Part shown: positions 9,966 to 18,043 of the stretch, one piece after another
Layout: each line of letters opens with the position of its first letter
Numbering within the stretch: the first letter of the stretch is position 1
Assembly: GCA_015680685.1 (NCBI GenBank)
Contig: MNCI01008665.1
Span: 355,963 to 379,001, forward strand
DNA length: 23,039 nt
Direction: 5' to 3'
Source: Gnetum montanum
Lineage: Eukaryota; Streptophyta; Gnetopsida; Gnetales; Gnetaceae
Made by a program: the position numbers and the translations under genes
The notes under the pieces: model-generated
The model's database searches: none
What the model was told of the DNA's origin: nothing
Seen by the model: the letters and a program-made list of their open reading frames with translations, nothing else

Positions 9966-10858
9966 TGATTAGTGGTGAGGTAACCCTACACTCAACCATA
10001 CGAATACGAGCGTTCACGCATGATCCAGTCAAACTCCATGGACAGGCTAGTTGTGGTATCTATATCGTTACATGTTAATCACAGTTTGCTATCTTCCCAC
10101 CTGGACTAGTATTTACTTTGTCACGTATGGTTTAGTCTAGAGTGAGGCGTATGATATGATCCTAAACTAATGCTACTCCTAGAGATAATGGAAAATAATC
10201 TTGATTAAACTAATGAGTAATAGGAAATGAAGTCTAAACTAACTTAAGTGTGATGAGCATCTGTTCCTTAATCATCTGTACACATCTTGGACCTCGTACA
10301 TAACTACTACTAGGATTACCAAGTGTAGATCCTAGGTACGCTACTGGGTTACCAAGTAGTCACACTTAAATGCTCGTGATTAAGTCGTACTCATTCCACA
10401 GTTAACAACAAGAATAGTAAATGATGGTAAATAAATATTAACTAAGAAAATAATAAATGACAATAACAATTAATAATAATAATTAAATAATTAAACTAAG
10501 TGAATGCTGCAATGATGAAGTAATCTCGATCTTTATTTCCGGTCATGTGCGCATCCAAGTACGTCACACTCGAATAAAGGTGCCATACAATTACAAGCAT
10601 CACACTAGGGGGAAGCACTTGGGAAAATAATCTAACTCATACAGAAACAAAATGCAAGAGCTTCACTACAATTGACCGAAAGGTGGATGCCTAAGTGTGG
10701 TAGAGGACCACTTATTTATAGGCTAAAATAGGCCCTACGTAAACGGGGCCACGTTGATGCAGGAAGACTATGTCGATAGGCCCGCGTCGACGTGGCCGCA
10801 TATACGAGGCCTCATATACGCATCCTAGTCAACGCATCGACTATATAGTGTTTCATCA
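9966..10858 (-). repeat. Element C 3' LTR (left copy)
   Basis: Starts TGATTAGTGG (one base from the right copy's TGATGAGTGG) and ends TTTCATCA; 893 bp, the same length as the right copy. Minus-strand TATA box CTATAAATA at 10713-10721 and AATAAA at 10532-10537. Just upstream of the TATA box (10747-10797) an inverted pair GGCCACGT / ACGTGGCC resembles ABRE/G-box sites. Confidence 0.92.
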
Positions 10859-10870
10859 TACCCCCACAAC
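10859..10870 (-). other. Element C polypurine tract
   Basis: On the minus strand the bases TTGTGGGGGTA lie directly before the 3' LTR (which begins TGATGA). A short G-rich purine tract at this place primes plus-strand DNA synthesis in LTR elements. Its position, opposite the primer binding site, fixes the element's orientation. Confidence 0.75.
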
Positions 10871-12802
10871 TGAGTAAAAACTCATCCTCGAGTCAAAGAA
10901 GGTGAGGAACAAGCTCAATTAAATACACAGTGGATAGGTATGGGATTATTGACTGACTAGAAATTTCTTCATGCTGCAGTGGAGATTTAAACAAAATTTG
11001 GACATAAACACAAAAGACAAAACTTGTGGAACTCATGGGGTTCCTAGTAGTGGTGGCTTCTCCATGGGTGCCTTTCCTTTGTCCTGTGCATCAGGCTTCT
11101 GAGATTGGTACCAATGAAAAGGCACCTGACATTTCTCCTCTTCTATTTGAGGATTATGAGTCGTCCATGTTGATCGTCCAATGTTTAATGGAGTCGGCAC
11201 TTTTCATGGACACGGCAACTGTGGGAACACTTGACTAGCCTTGACATGCCGTGTTGCAAATAGCTGTCATTCCTCTTCATAGGCTCGGGCCCTAACCTCT
11301 CCTTCCTTTGCTTGGATAGATTATGCAGTAACAGGAGTTGCATGATGGATGCTGAATGATTGCCTTGTGCTTTGCATGTTCTGCATGAGGTCCTTGGCCT
11401 CTGTCTTCCCTAGGTCATTCAGCTACACCTTGAGAAGGTCCTCCTTGTTGTTTTCTTTTAGGGGCCATCTATAATCACACAAAGATCATCTGTTAGTAAG
11501 GTTATTGAGAAATTTTCAATGATTTCATACCTTACTCATTGCTGTTAATAAATGTTGCATTCTTTACTAGTGTGATTTTAGAGTTAGAAATTTTTCAAGG
11601 AAGTTGCCCTAAAATTTTAATGTCGAACCTGGTTTTGAGGAACGTTTGATAAAACGATGACAAAGGAAAGAATAAATTTGGCAATGAAATACTCGAAGGG
11701 TATAAGATGATGTGGTGGTGTGTAACAAGTACAAATTACAAAAGTTATGCAAGTGGATCCTCCCCAAAGTAGGTTCCAACCTATATGCCCTTGCATAACC
11801 ACACCTTAAGATGTCTGTAGGCATTAGAAGGGTTAAATGTAATCTATACCAATGCAACAAAACAAACACATGTTGATACCACCGTGATGAGGTATGAATT
11901 CAATGTTATACAAGACACGAGTCACAAATACATGAACAGTGAGATGGAATGAATTGGAAAGGGATTGTAGAGATTGGGATGTGAGGTAACTGACTCAAGC
12001 CACAATGAATTCTGCGTGTACAGCATGATTAAAGTGTCATTAACCCGTCATTCCAAGATCAGGACCAAGTCCATTCCTGTAATCAGTGACACTACATTGT
12101 TTCATCCCATGATGAAAAACTATGAGAGTACCAAAATAACAAGGCATACGATCACTTGGCATTTTGTTCAAGGGAGGAGTGATTTTTATTTTGTGGCACT
12201 TTGTTTTTCTTCTTTTCTTTTTCTCTTTTTTTTATTACTGAATCCAGAGAAGCCACCAACCGTCAGGCATGGGTGCATGTATTTCTAGTGAGACCCCCTA
12301 GAACAACATTGGATTTTTGAGTGCCCTTTTGATTACTCTTACTCCCATTTTTCATTAGATCTACAAGGATTTTAGTACAACCACATTGCATGATAACTCC
12401 CATAGACATCAACAAAGAGAATCCGCAAGTCCCCTTAATGTCACACCCTAATCATTCCCTCTTATTCCATCCTTCTTCATTCTGGGTACAATGAACATAA
12501 GATTAATTTTAAGTTCAAAAATGTCAAGAATATCACTGTACCCTTGAATAGAACCTCTTATTTGTAGAGTGGATGCGTGGGTGTAGTGGGCTCACTGTCC
12601 AAATAATTGATCACTTGAGACTCGATAACATAGAATAACACCTCAACCAACGAGCCACATGAGTGTTTTATTCATGGATGAGATTACTCATAAAAAGATG
12701 AAAAGAAAAAAATATAAAAAAATAAATTAAAAGGATGGAAAACTAAAAAATAAAAAGTTGAAAAATTAAAGAAATAGAAAAACATTTGTTAATTCTGTGT
12801 TG
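10871..12802 (-). other. Element C internal region without pol
   Basis: About 1.9 kb between the gag end and the polypurine tract, where pol would be expected. No retroviral enzyme motif was found in any frame. A weak minus-strand coding trace starts at 11468 (described separately). 12190-12235 is a pyrimidine-rich tract and 12690-12790 is very A-rich. The short plus-strand ORFs here (11026-11238, 11974-12288) resemble nothing I know. It may be a conserved non-coding internal domain, as in LARD elements, or pol replaced by unrelated DNA. Confidence 0.6.
11000..11468 (-). pseudogene. Possible second ORF remnant in element C
   Basis: On the minus strand an ATG at 11468 begins MAPKRKQQGGPSQGVAE and then meets a TGA. 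The basic PKRK looks like a nuclear localisation signal. A neighbouring frame continues with few stops: NDLGKTEAKDLMQNMQ, AKEGEVRARAYEEE, FATRHVKASQVFPQLPCP, KCQVPFHWYQSQKPDAQDKG. Stops occur where CAG, CAA, CGA or TGG could have stood. A single frameshift could join the two. I do not recognise the product; chance is a real alternative. Confidence 0.3.
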
Positions 12803-14797
12803 TTAGAATGGAGGATACCCCCCATAACTAAATGGTTGAGCATGGCTAGAATTAATAAATGGAAGGTGGGGATCCTTGCATGTTGAAAATATTGGGACCT
12901 GGTCATACTTACCCCCTTGGGGTTCACACACTTGATGAGAGTTGACATAGTGGGGCAAGTTATAAGATGTGGTTAATTTATAAGGAGTTGACCCACTATA
13001 GTACTTGTGACCGTAAGATGGTATGCAAGGATCAACATGTCTCCCCATGTGGCAATATTCATTGGGCCCCATAGTTGTTGGAGTATTGAGTGGTGGCCTT
13101 GATAAGGTAACATGAGGTGTTGGGTTCAAAGAGGAAGATGCACCATAGTGTTGGATTTGTGCTGAGTTGGTGGATGTAATGGTTTCTAAACTATGGTATC
13201 CCTTTCAATGGTCGTGTCTAAATAAGGGATGCCTTCAACATTGTGAAGGACCTCCACTGTTGTTGACAATAGTAGCATAAGTAACGTTTATGGGTTGGTG
13301 CTGTGCTGTAAAATATTTTGGCATAGTTGGCAGTGATGTAGAAGAGGATGAAGCATGAGAATATTGAGGTTGAGAAGAATTGTAAGGCACATGAGGTGGT
13401 GATCTTGTTGGAGAGGACATGGGTGGATAGTACTCAGGAGAATGATAACTATGAGGTGAGGTAGAGGATGTTGATCTTATTGGAGAAATAGGGTGTTGAA
13501 CATGATAAGCATTTGGTGTTGGGACATACAAAGGGTATGGTCCAGTTGGCAATGGCCTCCTCCACGACTGAGGTTTTTGCCACTGTGGTTGGACACAATA
13601 TTTTTGTACGAACTCTAGATCTAACATTCATCCCCAATGCTCATGTAAATGTGACAAGATTGGACATTGACCTTTGGGGTGATCGTACAAGAAAATATTA
13701 CATTGATACATATGATTGGCAGTTGAGTTATTATCCTTATTATCTTCTACCCTTTGTTTCGATTTTCATGTGGTGTCTTGTCCTATTTCTCGATTTGGCA
13801 TAGTTTTTCCTCTAATAATGTTGGCATATTCTCCACATATTTCATGTACCTAGTCCTTCATCTTATTGATCTTTGCCTCAATTTCATCTAGTGATTGTAT
13901 GATTGGCAAAGATGATTCCACCTCCTTGAAGTAAGTGGATTTCTCCTCTTCATGATCATGGACCCTTGTTAAGTTAAGATTTTGGTCCTGTTGAGAACTT
14001 CCATTATCCCATTTAGTTATTTCTCCTTCTTCTTTTGCTATCTACTTAATAAGCTCTTGGAGTTGATGGGTTCATAGCTCAGATAGTTGACCTTGGGCGT
14101 ACATCCCTAGGGTCTCCCTTGTTTCATTATGGAGCCCATCTATGATATGGTACATTAGCCTTTCCTTGGAGAACCCATGGCCTGGGCAGTCATTTAATAG
14201 TGCATAATATATTTCTAAGGCCATGTCCAAGGGTTCATGTTGTGCTTGTTTCCATTCTTGGATTTGTCTCCTCAAGGTTGACACTCTCGCATAGGTTTGA
14301 TATCTTTCGTTGAAAAGTTCTACCATTGTCAGCCAACGTCGAATTGATTTTGGTTTTAACAACCTATACCATACTTTTGGTTCGCCAACAAGTGTCAGAG
14401 GAAAGAGCTTAAGTTTTTTCCACCCATTATCAATATTGTTCCATGTACAAGCATTATAGAAGACTTGTAAATGTTGTTGTGGGTCTGAATCATAGCCTCC
14501 TAAAAACTTGGGAAAGTTGTGGAAATCAAGCATGAGTAGACAACTTTCCTTACAATGCTTGCAAGCTATTCAAATAGCCTCTTGTATTTCCGTTAAGCTT
14601 GTAGTGGCCAGTAGGGGTTCATCGTCATCAGGTAAGTTATGCTTTCGTGCGTTGGGATGATGTTGTCTTCGTTTATGTTTATAAGAAACCCCCACCTCGG
14701 GTTGCGTACTCCAATCTTCATTGTCATAATATTCGTTAGTCCTCTAATCAACTACCTCACTAAATGTGGCATTATTATAGTCTTGTAGGAGAGACAT
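12803..14797 (-). pseudogene. Element C gag, 664 codons with stops
   Basis: An ATG at 14797 (MSLLQDYNNATFSEVVD) opens one frame that stays in phase to 12803: the separate open stretches at 14533, 13627 and 13129 are all multiples of three away. The best part, 14072-14533 (153 residues), is a Retrotrans_gag-like capsid domain: FHNFPKFLGGYDSDPQQHL, WKKLKLFPLTLVGEPKVWY, ERYQTYARVSTLRRQIQEW, LNDCPGHGFSKERLMYHI. A helical acidic part follows, then CNIFLYDHPKGQCP (about 13640-13690), a knuckle-like C-x2-x-x3-H-x4-C with the second Cys missing. The tail (12803-13600) is rich in Pro, Ser, Tyr and Gln. Roughly ten stops interrupt it. It is homologous to element A gag. Confidence 0.85.
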
Positions 14798-14921
14798 GGC
14801 TGTGAAATTGTGGGTGAATTTATATGTGCCCTTTTATAAATTTTTTCTTCCTAAACGATATATCGTTAATTCTTTATATAGTGATCTTGTATGATATAAC
14901 TAATCTAGATAACTAGCACTA
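14798..14921 (-). other. Element C 5' leader between primer site and gag
   Basis: About 125 bases of AT-rich sequence between the primer binding site and the gag ATG at 14797. This is the untranslated leader where packaging signals would be expected. No specific structure was identified. Confidence 0.5.
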
Positions 14922-14939
14922 TCCTCGGCAATGGCACCA
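14922..14939 (-). promoter_or_regulatory. Element C primer binding site, Asp-tRNA type
   Basis: The minus strand reads TGGTGCCATTGCCGAGGA, one base inside the LTR end. It matches the complement of the plant tRNA-Asp 3' end (TGGCGCCGTTGCCGGGGA) at 15 of 18 positions; all three differences are transitions. Asp-tRNA priming is typical of Athila-type elements. Confidence 0.8.
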
Positions 14940-14940
14940 A

Positions 14941-15833
14941 TGATGAGTGGTGAGGTACCCCTACACTCAACCATACAAATACGAGCGTTCACGCACGATC
15001 CGGTTGAATTCCGTGGACAGGCTAGTTGTGGTATCTAGATCGTTACACGTTGATCATAGTTCGCTATCTTCCCACTTGGACTAGTATTTGCTTTGTCATG
15101 TATGGTTTAGTCCAGAGTGAGGCGTATGTTATGATCCTAAACTAACACTACTCCTAGAGGCAATGGAAAATAATCTTGATTAAACTAATGAGTAATAGGA
15201 AATGAAATCTAAACTAACCTAAGTGCGATGAGCATCCATTCCTTAATCATCCATACACATCTTGGACCTCATGCACGACTACTACAAGGATTACCAAGCA
15301 TAGATCCTAGGTACGCTACTGGGTTACCAAGTAGTCACACTTAAATGCTCATGATTAAGTCATATTCATTCCACAGTTAACAACAAGAATAGTAAATGAT
15401 GGTAAAGAAATATTAACTAAGAAAACAATAAATAACAATAAAAATTAATAATAACAATTAAATAATTAAACTGAGTGAATGCTGCAATCATGAAGTAATC
15501 TCCATCTTTATTTTCGGTCATGTGCGCGTCCAAGTACGTCACACACGAATAAAGGTGTTGTACAATTACAAGCATCACACTACGGGCATGCACTTGGGAA
15601 AATAATCTAACTCTAACGGAAACAAAATGTGAGAGCTTCGCTACAATTGACCGAAAGGTGGATGCCTAGGTGTGGCGGAGGGCCACTTATTTATAGGCTA
15701 AAATAGGCCCTCCGTAAACAGGGCCACGTCAACGCAAGAAGACTACGTTGATGGGCTTGCATCGACGCGGCTGCGTATACGGGGCCCCGTATACACAGCC
15801 TAGTTGATGCATCAACTATATAGCGCTTCATCA
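14941..15833 (-). repeat. Element C 5' LTR (right copy)
   Basis: Starts TGATGAGTGG and ends GCTTCATCA; 893 bp. Minus-strand TATA box at 15688-15696 and AATAAA at 15507-15512 match their positions in the left copy, and related signals occur in element A's LTR. One GGCCACGT site remains at 15722-15729; its inverted partner has decayed. Confidence 0.92.
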
Positions 15834-15838
15834 CTCTC
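15834..15838. repeat. Target-site duplication of element C, right copy
   Basis: CTCTC directly follows the right LTR and is identical to 9961-9965. Confidence 0.9.
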
Positions 15839-15883
15839 CATGTCATGATTTAGAGCTTGCACCTATTTCTTCTTGGGTGCCAT
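15839..15883 (-). pseudogene. Element B gag, first codons
   Basis: An ATG at 15883 begins MAPKKK, then a TAG and VQALNHDMES. It lies about 45 bases inside the primer binding site of element B. The frame runs into element C's target site, and with element C plus one CTCTC copy removed it is in phase with the gag on the other side (codons continue at 9962, 9959 and so on). The short basic MAPKKK start is common in plant retroelement gag. The TAG after it (C-to-T type) is an inactivating change. Confidence 0.7.
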
Positions 15884-15927
15884 CTGAAATTGACAAAATC
15901 CTCAACCATCAATCCACGCAACAATTA

Positions 15928-15945
15928 AACTAAGCTATGATACCA
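15928..15945 (-). promoter_or_regulatory. Element B primer binding site, iMet-tRNA type
   Basis: The minus strand reads TGGTATCATAGCTTAGTT. The first 12 bases match the plant initiator-Met primer site (TGGTATCAGAGC) at 11 positions; the rest is diverged. It lies four bases inside the LTR edge at 15950. iMet priming is usual for chromoviruses. Confidence 0.75.
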
Positions 15946-15949
15946 ACAA

Positions 15950-16700
15950 TGTTGGAGCAAGTTCACTCCACAAATAAAGCACCTTAAACACACTAACTCT
16001 AGATATTATGCAAAGAAAAATTTATTTTCTAGAAAATAAAAAACTATTTATCTTTAATTAAAGCATTAAAAGATTACAATAGGGTTTACACAACCCACAA
16101 CATCCAAAACCTATCACACTCAAATGATATTGTAGAGAATGAGGCTCTACAACCACACAATGCCCACAACTCATAAGTAAGATACAAAAGAAAAGAACAC
16201 ATAGACCCACACACCACAAGTTGATCTTGGAGCTACAATCACCAATTGCACTCACCCATTGTGCTCACCCACTCTCTCTTACCTAGCTCTCCACTCTTAA
16301 GAGTGTTTTCTCTCATTCCTTCGACATACAAACTCCCCTCCTCTTTCATGGATGGATACATACATAATTATAGAGATCCCAAATCCTATAAAGCTTTCTA
16401 TTTTCCTTCATAGATGATTTCCACAAGGATTTGGAGTTTTTCAGATGTTTTCCAATCAAAATACCACATTAAAGCTTTTTCCCTTGCTAACTTAGACATC
16501 TTTAGTTTTGCGTAGACATCTACTATGAAAGCCTTACTTTTAGGTGAGACATCTACTATTTTTGGTAGATGTCTACTTTGGCCCATAAAATTCTACACTT
16601 TAGGTTAGACATCTAAGGTGAGACGTCTATCTTATTGGGTAGATGTCTATCTTGCAAGCGCCAAAAATAAAAATGCTTATTTTGATGCCTGGAGCCTCCA
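15950..16700 (-). repeat. Element B 5' LTR, outer boundary not determined
   Basis: The inner edge begins TGTTGGAGC next to the primer site. Going outward (element-upstream): an AATAAA on the minus strand at 16021-16026, a TATA-like CTATAATTA at 16365-16373, and a cluster of short palindromic sites at 16494-16648 in the expected U3. The partner LTR is outside the window, so the outer end could not be found by comparison; it could lie anywhere up to about 17,460. The minus-strand ORFs at 16058-16255 and 16398-16586 have no recognisable content. Confidence 0.6.
16494..16648. promoter_or_regulatory. Seven AGACGTCT-type palindromic sites in the element B LTR
   Basis: AGACATCT at 16494, 16514, 16547 and 16607; AGATGTCT at 16567 and 16641; the full palindrome AGACGTCT at 16621. 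All seven are what one gets from AGACGTCT by losing its CpG on one strand or the other. GACGTC is the plant C-box core bound by bZIP factors (family knowledge). The sites lie about 120-275 bases upstream of the TATA-like site, where an LTR enhancer would be. Function is inference. Confidence 0.5.
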
Positions 16701-17460
16701 GATGCCTCTAAAAAAGTCCCCATAGACATTGGAACCCCTTGAACTCATCAAAATTAGCCAAAAACACCTCCAAACATCTCAAAGCATTCAAGAATCATCA
16801 TCATCAAAAATCGACACAAGAAGACATATAAAAATAGAACATGCTCATCCAAGTCTTAACACAAGATAAGTTAGCTAAAATGATTTTAAGTCTTGCATCT
16901 AGCATTCCCAAGCAATATTAAAAGCAATGGCAATTTGAAAAATTAAAATAAAGGAAAGTTTATGAGCACAATTTCCAAGATGCATGCATGAAGATTGGTA
17001 TGTGTTGCAATTTGCATGAACTGCATTTCGGGTTTTTAGTTTTATTTTTCAAAATCATCATTTTCACATTTCAATGTGAGAATGTCCAAAAATGTGCATA
17101 GGGTCCATGGGAAAAATATTAAAATTTTATAGAAATAAACAATGAAACCTTAAACTTCAATTTTCCATGTTCATTTACAAAACACCGATAAAACACATCA
17201 TATATCAAAAGCATTTGAGATTTTTTAAAAAAATTTTACTAGTCATAATATTTTTAAAATAATGTTCCTTTTTGAACCTTCCAATGCTTAATGTTCATCT
17301 AATTAATTGGGATATTAGAAATGATCATACATGAAGTGAAATTCTAACTTTTCTTAAAATTACTTTAAACTTAAGGTTATTATTATTACCATAGTTGATA
17401 AAGAAAATACAAATGTCAAATTCAACTCTTAATCTTTGTTACATAATTTAAAATGCTTTA
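16701..17460. other. AT-rich non-coding stretch, possibly outer U3 of element B
   Basis: No coding frame, RNA gene or sharp repeat boundary recognised. It is A-rich with many short homopolymers. It may still belong to element B's LTR. Confidence 0.4.
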
Positions 17461-17891
17461 ACATTAAACTAGTGTTTCATAAGTCCCTAGAACACTGCAA
17501 TGTAGGGATGCAAGGACAACTCCCAAATGTTTTTGAGGATGGAATGGGTTTTTGGGAATCCTACGGGGAAACAATTGGGACGTGATGGGTAATAGTTTTA
17601 TTTAGATTAGATTATGTTTAGAAGCAACATAGATTATGGATAAACTTGTTAGATTGTGATTTATGAGATATTTTGGAGGTTTTCAAAATATTTTGACAAT
17701 CAACATTTTCAAAATATTTTGTAAGAAAGAAAATAGGTGTAAGTAGGGTATAAAATGTATTTTTAAATATTGTAATATGCACCATGTCCCACTTGCATCT
17801 CGGAATGTTTTGAGACACATCTCTATCCCCAAGAAGTCCTAAATGCGAAATTTTTTGCGGGGACGTGTCCTGCGTAACACTACATTAAACT
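17461..17891. mobile_element. MITE-like DNA element with 10-bp target duplication
   Basis: ACATTAAACT at 17461-17470 is repeated exactly at 17882-17891. Between the copies, 17471-17881 (411 bp) begins AGTGTT and ends AACACT. Farther in, the two ends are loosely inverted: GCAAGGACAACTCCC on the left against GCAGGACACGTCCC when the right end is reverse-complemented. There is no transposase and the inside is AT-rich. Duplications of 9-11 bp are typical of Mutator-like elements, so a MULE-derived MITE is the best guess. The minus-strand ORF inside it (17618-17818) looks accidental. Confidence 0.55.
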
Positions 17892-17962
17892 ATATATTCT
17901 ATTATAGTAATTTATATTTTTAATTAAAATTAAACAATATTATCAATAGCAGTAGGATCATT

Positions 17963-18043
17963 AGGAACCACCATTTGGAATGATGGTAAGGAACTTGTTT
18001 CTCAAGTTATAATACCTAGATTCAATTGAGTTAGTTAGTTCCC
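17963..18043 (+). repeat. Possible tRNA-like head of a SINE
   Basis: A box-A-like TGGAATGATGG begins at 17976 and a box-B-like GATTCAATT at 18019, 43 bases apart as in a tRNA gene. Between them AACTT/AAGTT (17992-18008) form a 5-bp stem with a 7-base loop. GGAAC (17964) and GTTCC (18038) could pair as an acceptor stem about 79 bases apart. The T-arm pairs poorly. CTAGGTTCAA-like motifs recur at about 18063 and 18168. This is not a functional tRNA; the 3' end of any SINE was not located. Confidence 0.3.

Larger units (their letters stand above)
9966..15833 (-). mobile_element. Element C: complete gag-only (TR-GAG/LARD-like) LTR retrotransposon, 5868 bp
   Basis: It has two 893-bp LTRs (9966-10858 and 14941-15833) with TGATGA/TCATCA ends and a perfect CTCTC duplication on both sides. 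The primer site is next to the right LTR and a G-rich polypurine tract is next to the left LTR, so the element points leftward. Gag occupies 12803-14797. The remaining internal DNA (10871-12800) shows no protease, RT, RNase H or integrase motif on either strand. It is therefore a non-autonomous element that would need pol in trans, plausibly from relatives of element A, with which it shares LTR termini, primer type and gag. By hand, the first roughly 200 bp of the two LTRs differ at about 19 positions, 15 of them transitions, so the insertion is old. Confidence 0.9.
6644..16700 (-). mobile_element. Element B: chromovirus-like Ty3/gypsy retrotransposon, host of elements A and C
   Basis: Minus-strand order: 5' LTR (from 15950), iMet-type primer site, gag start (15883), interrupted by element C, gag (9960 leftward), protease, RT, RNase H, then the start of the integrase region cut by element A. 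The remainder should reappear left of the window. Motifs such as HPRPYKVHWL and ILGRP in the protease, FFDDILLYS in RT, HKALQFLNSQKKFSAKHMKW in RNase H and an iMet primer site fit plant chromoviruses (family knowledge). B must be the oldest of the three, because both others interrupt it. The right limit given is the minimum LTR extent, not a mapped boundary. Confidence 0.82.

Noticed and set aside
11974-12288. 104-residue plus-strand ORF in element C
   Set aside because: It includes a T-rich tract read as poly-Phe/Leu, runs opposite to the element's transcription, and has no domain.
9966-15833. The two LTRs read as a segmental duplication of host DNA
   Set aside because: Equal length, TG..CA ends, adjacent primer site and polypurine tract, and a 5-bp target duplication identify them as LTRs.
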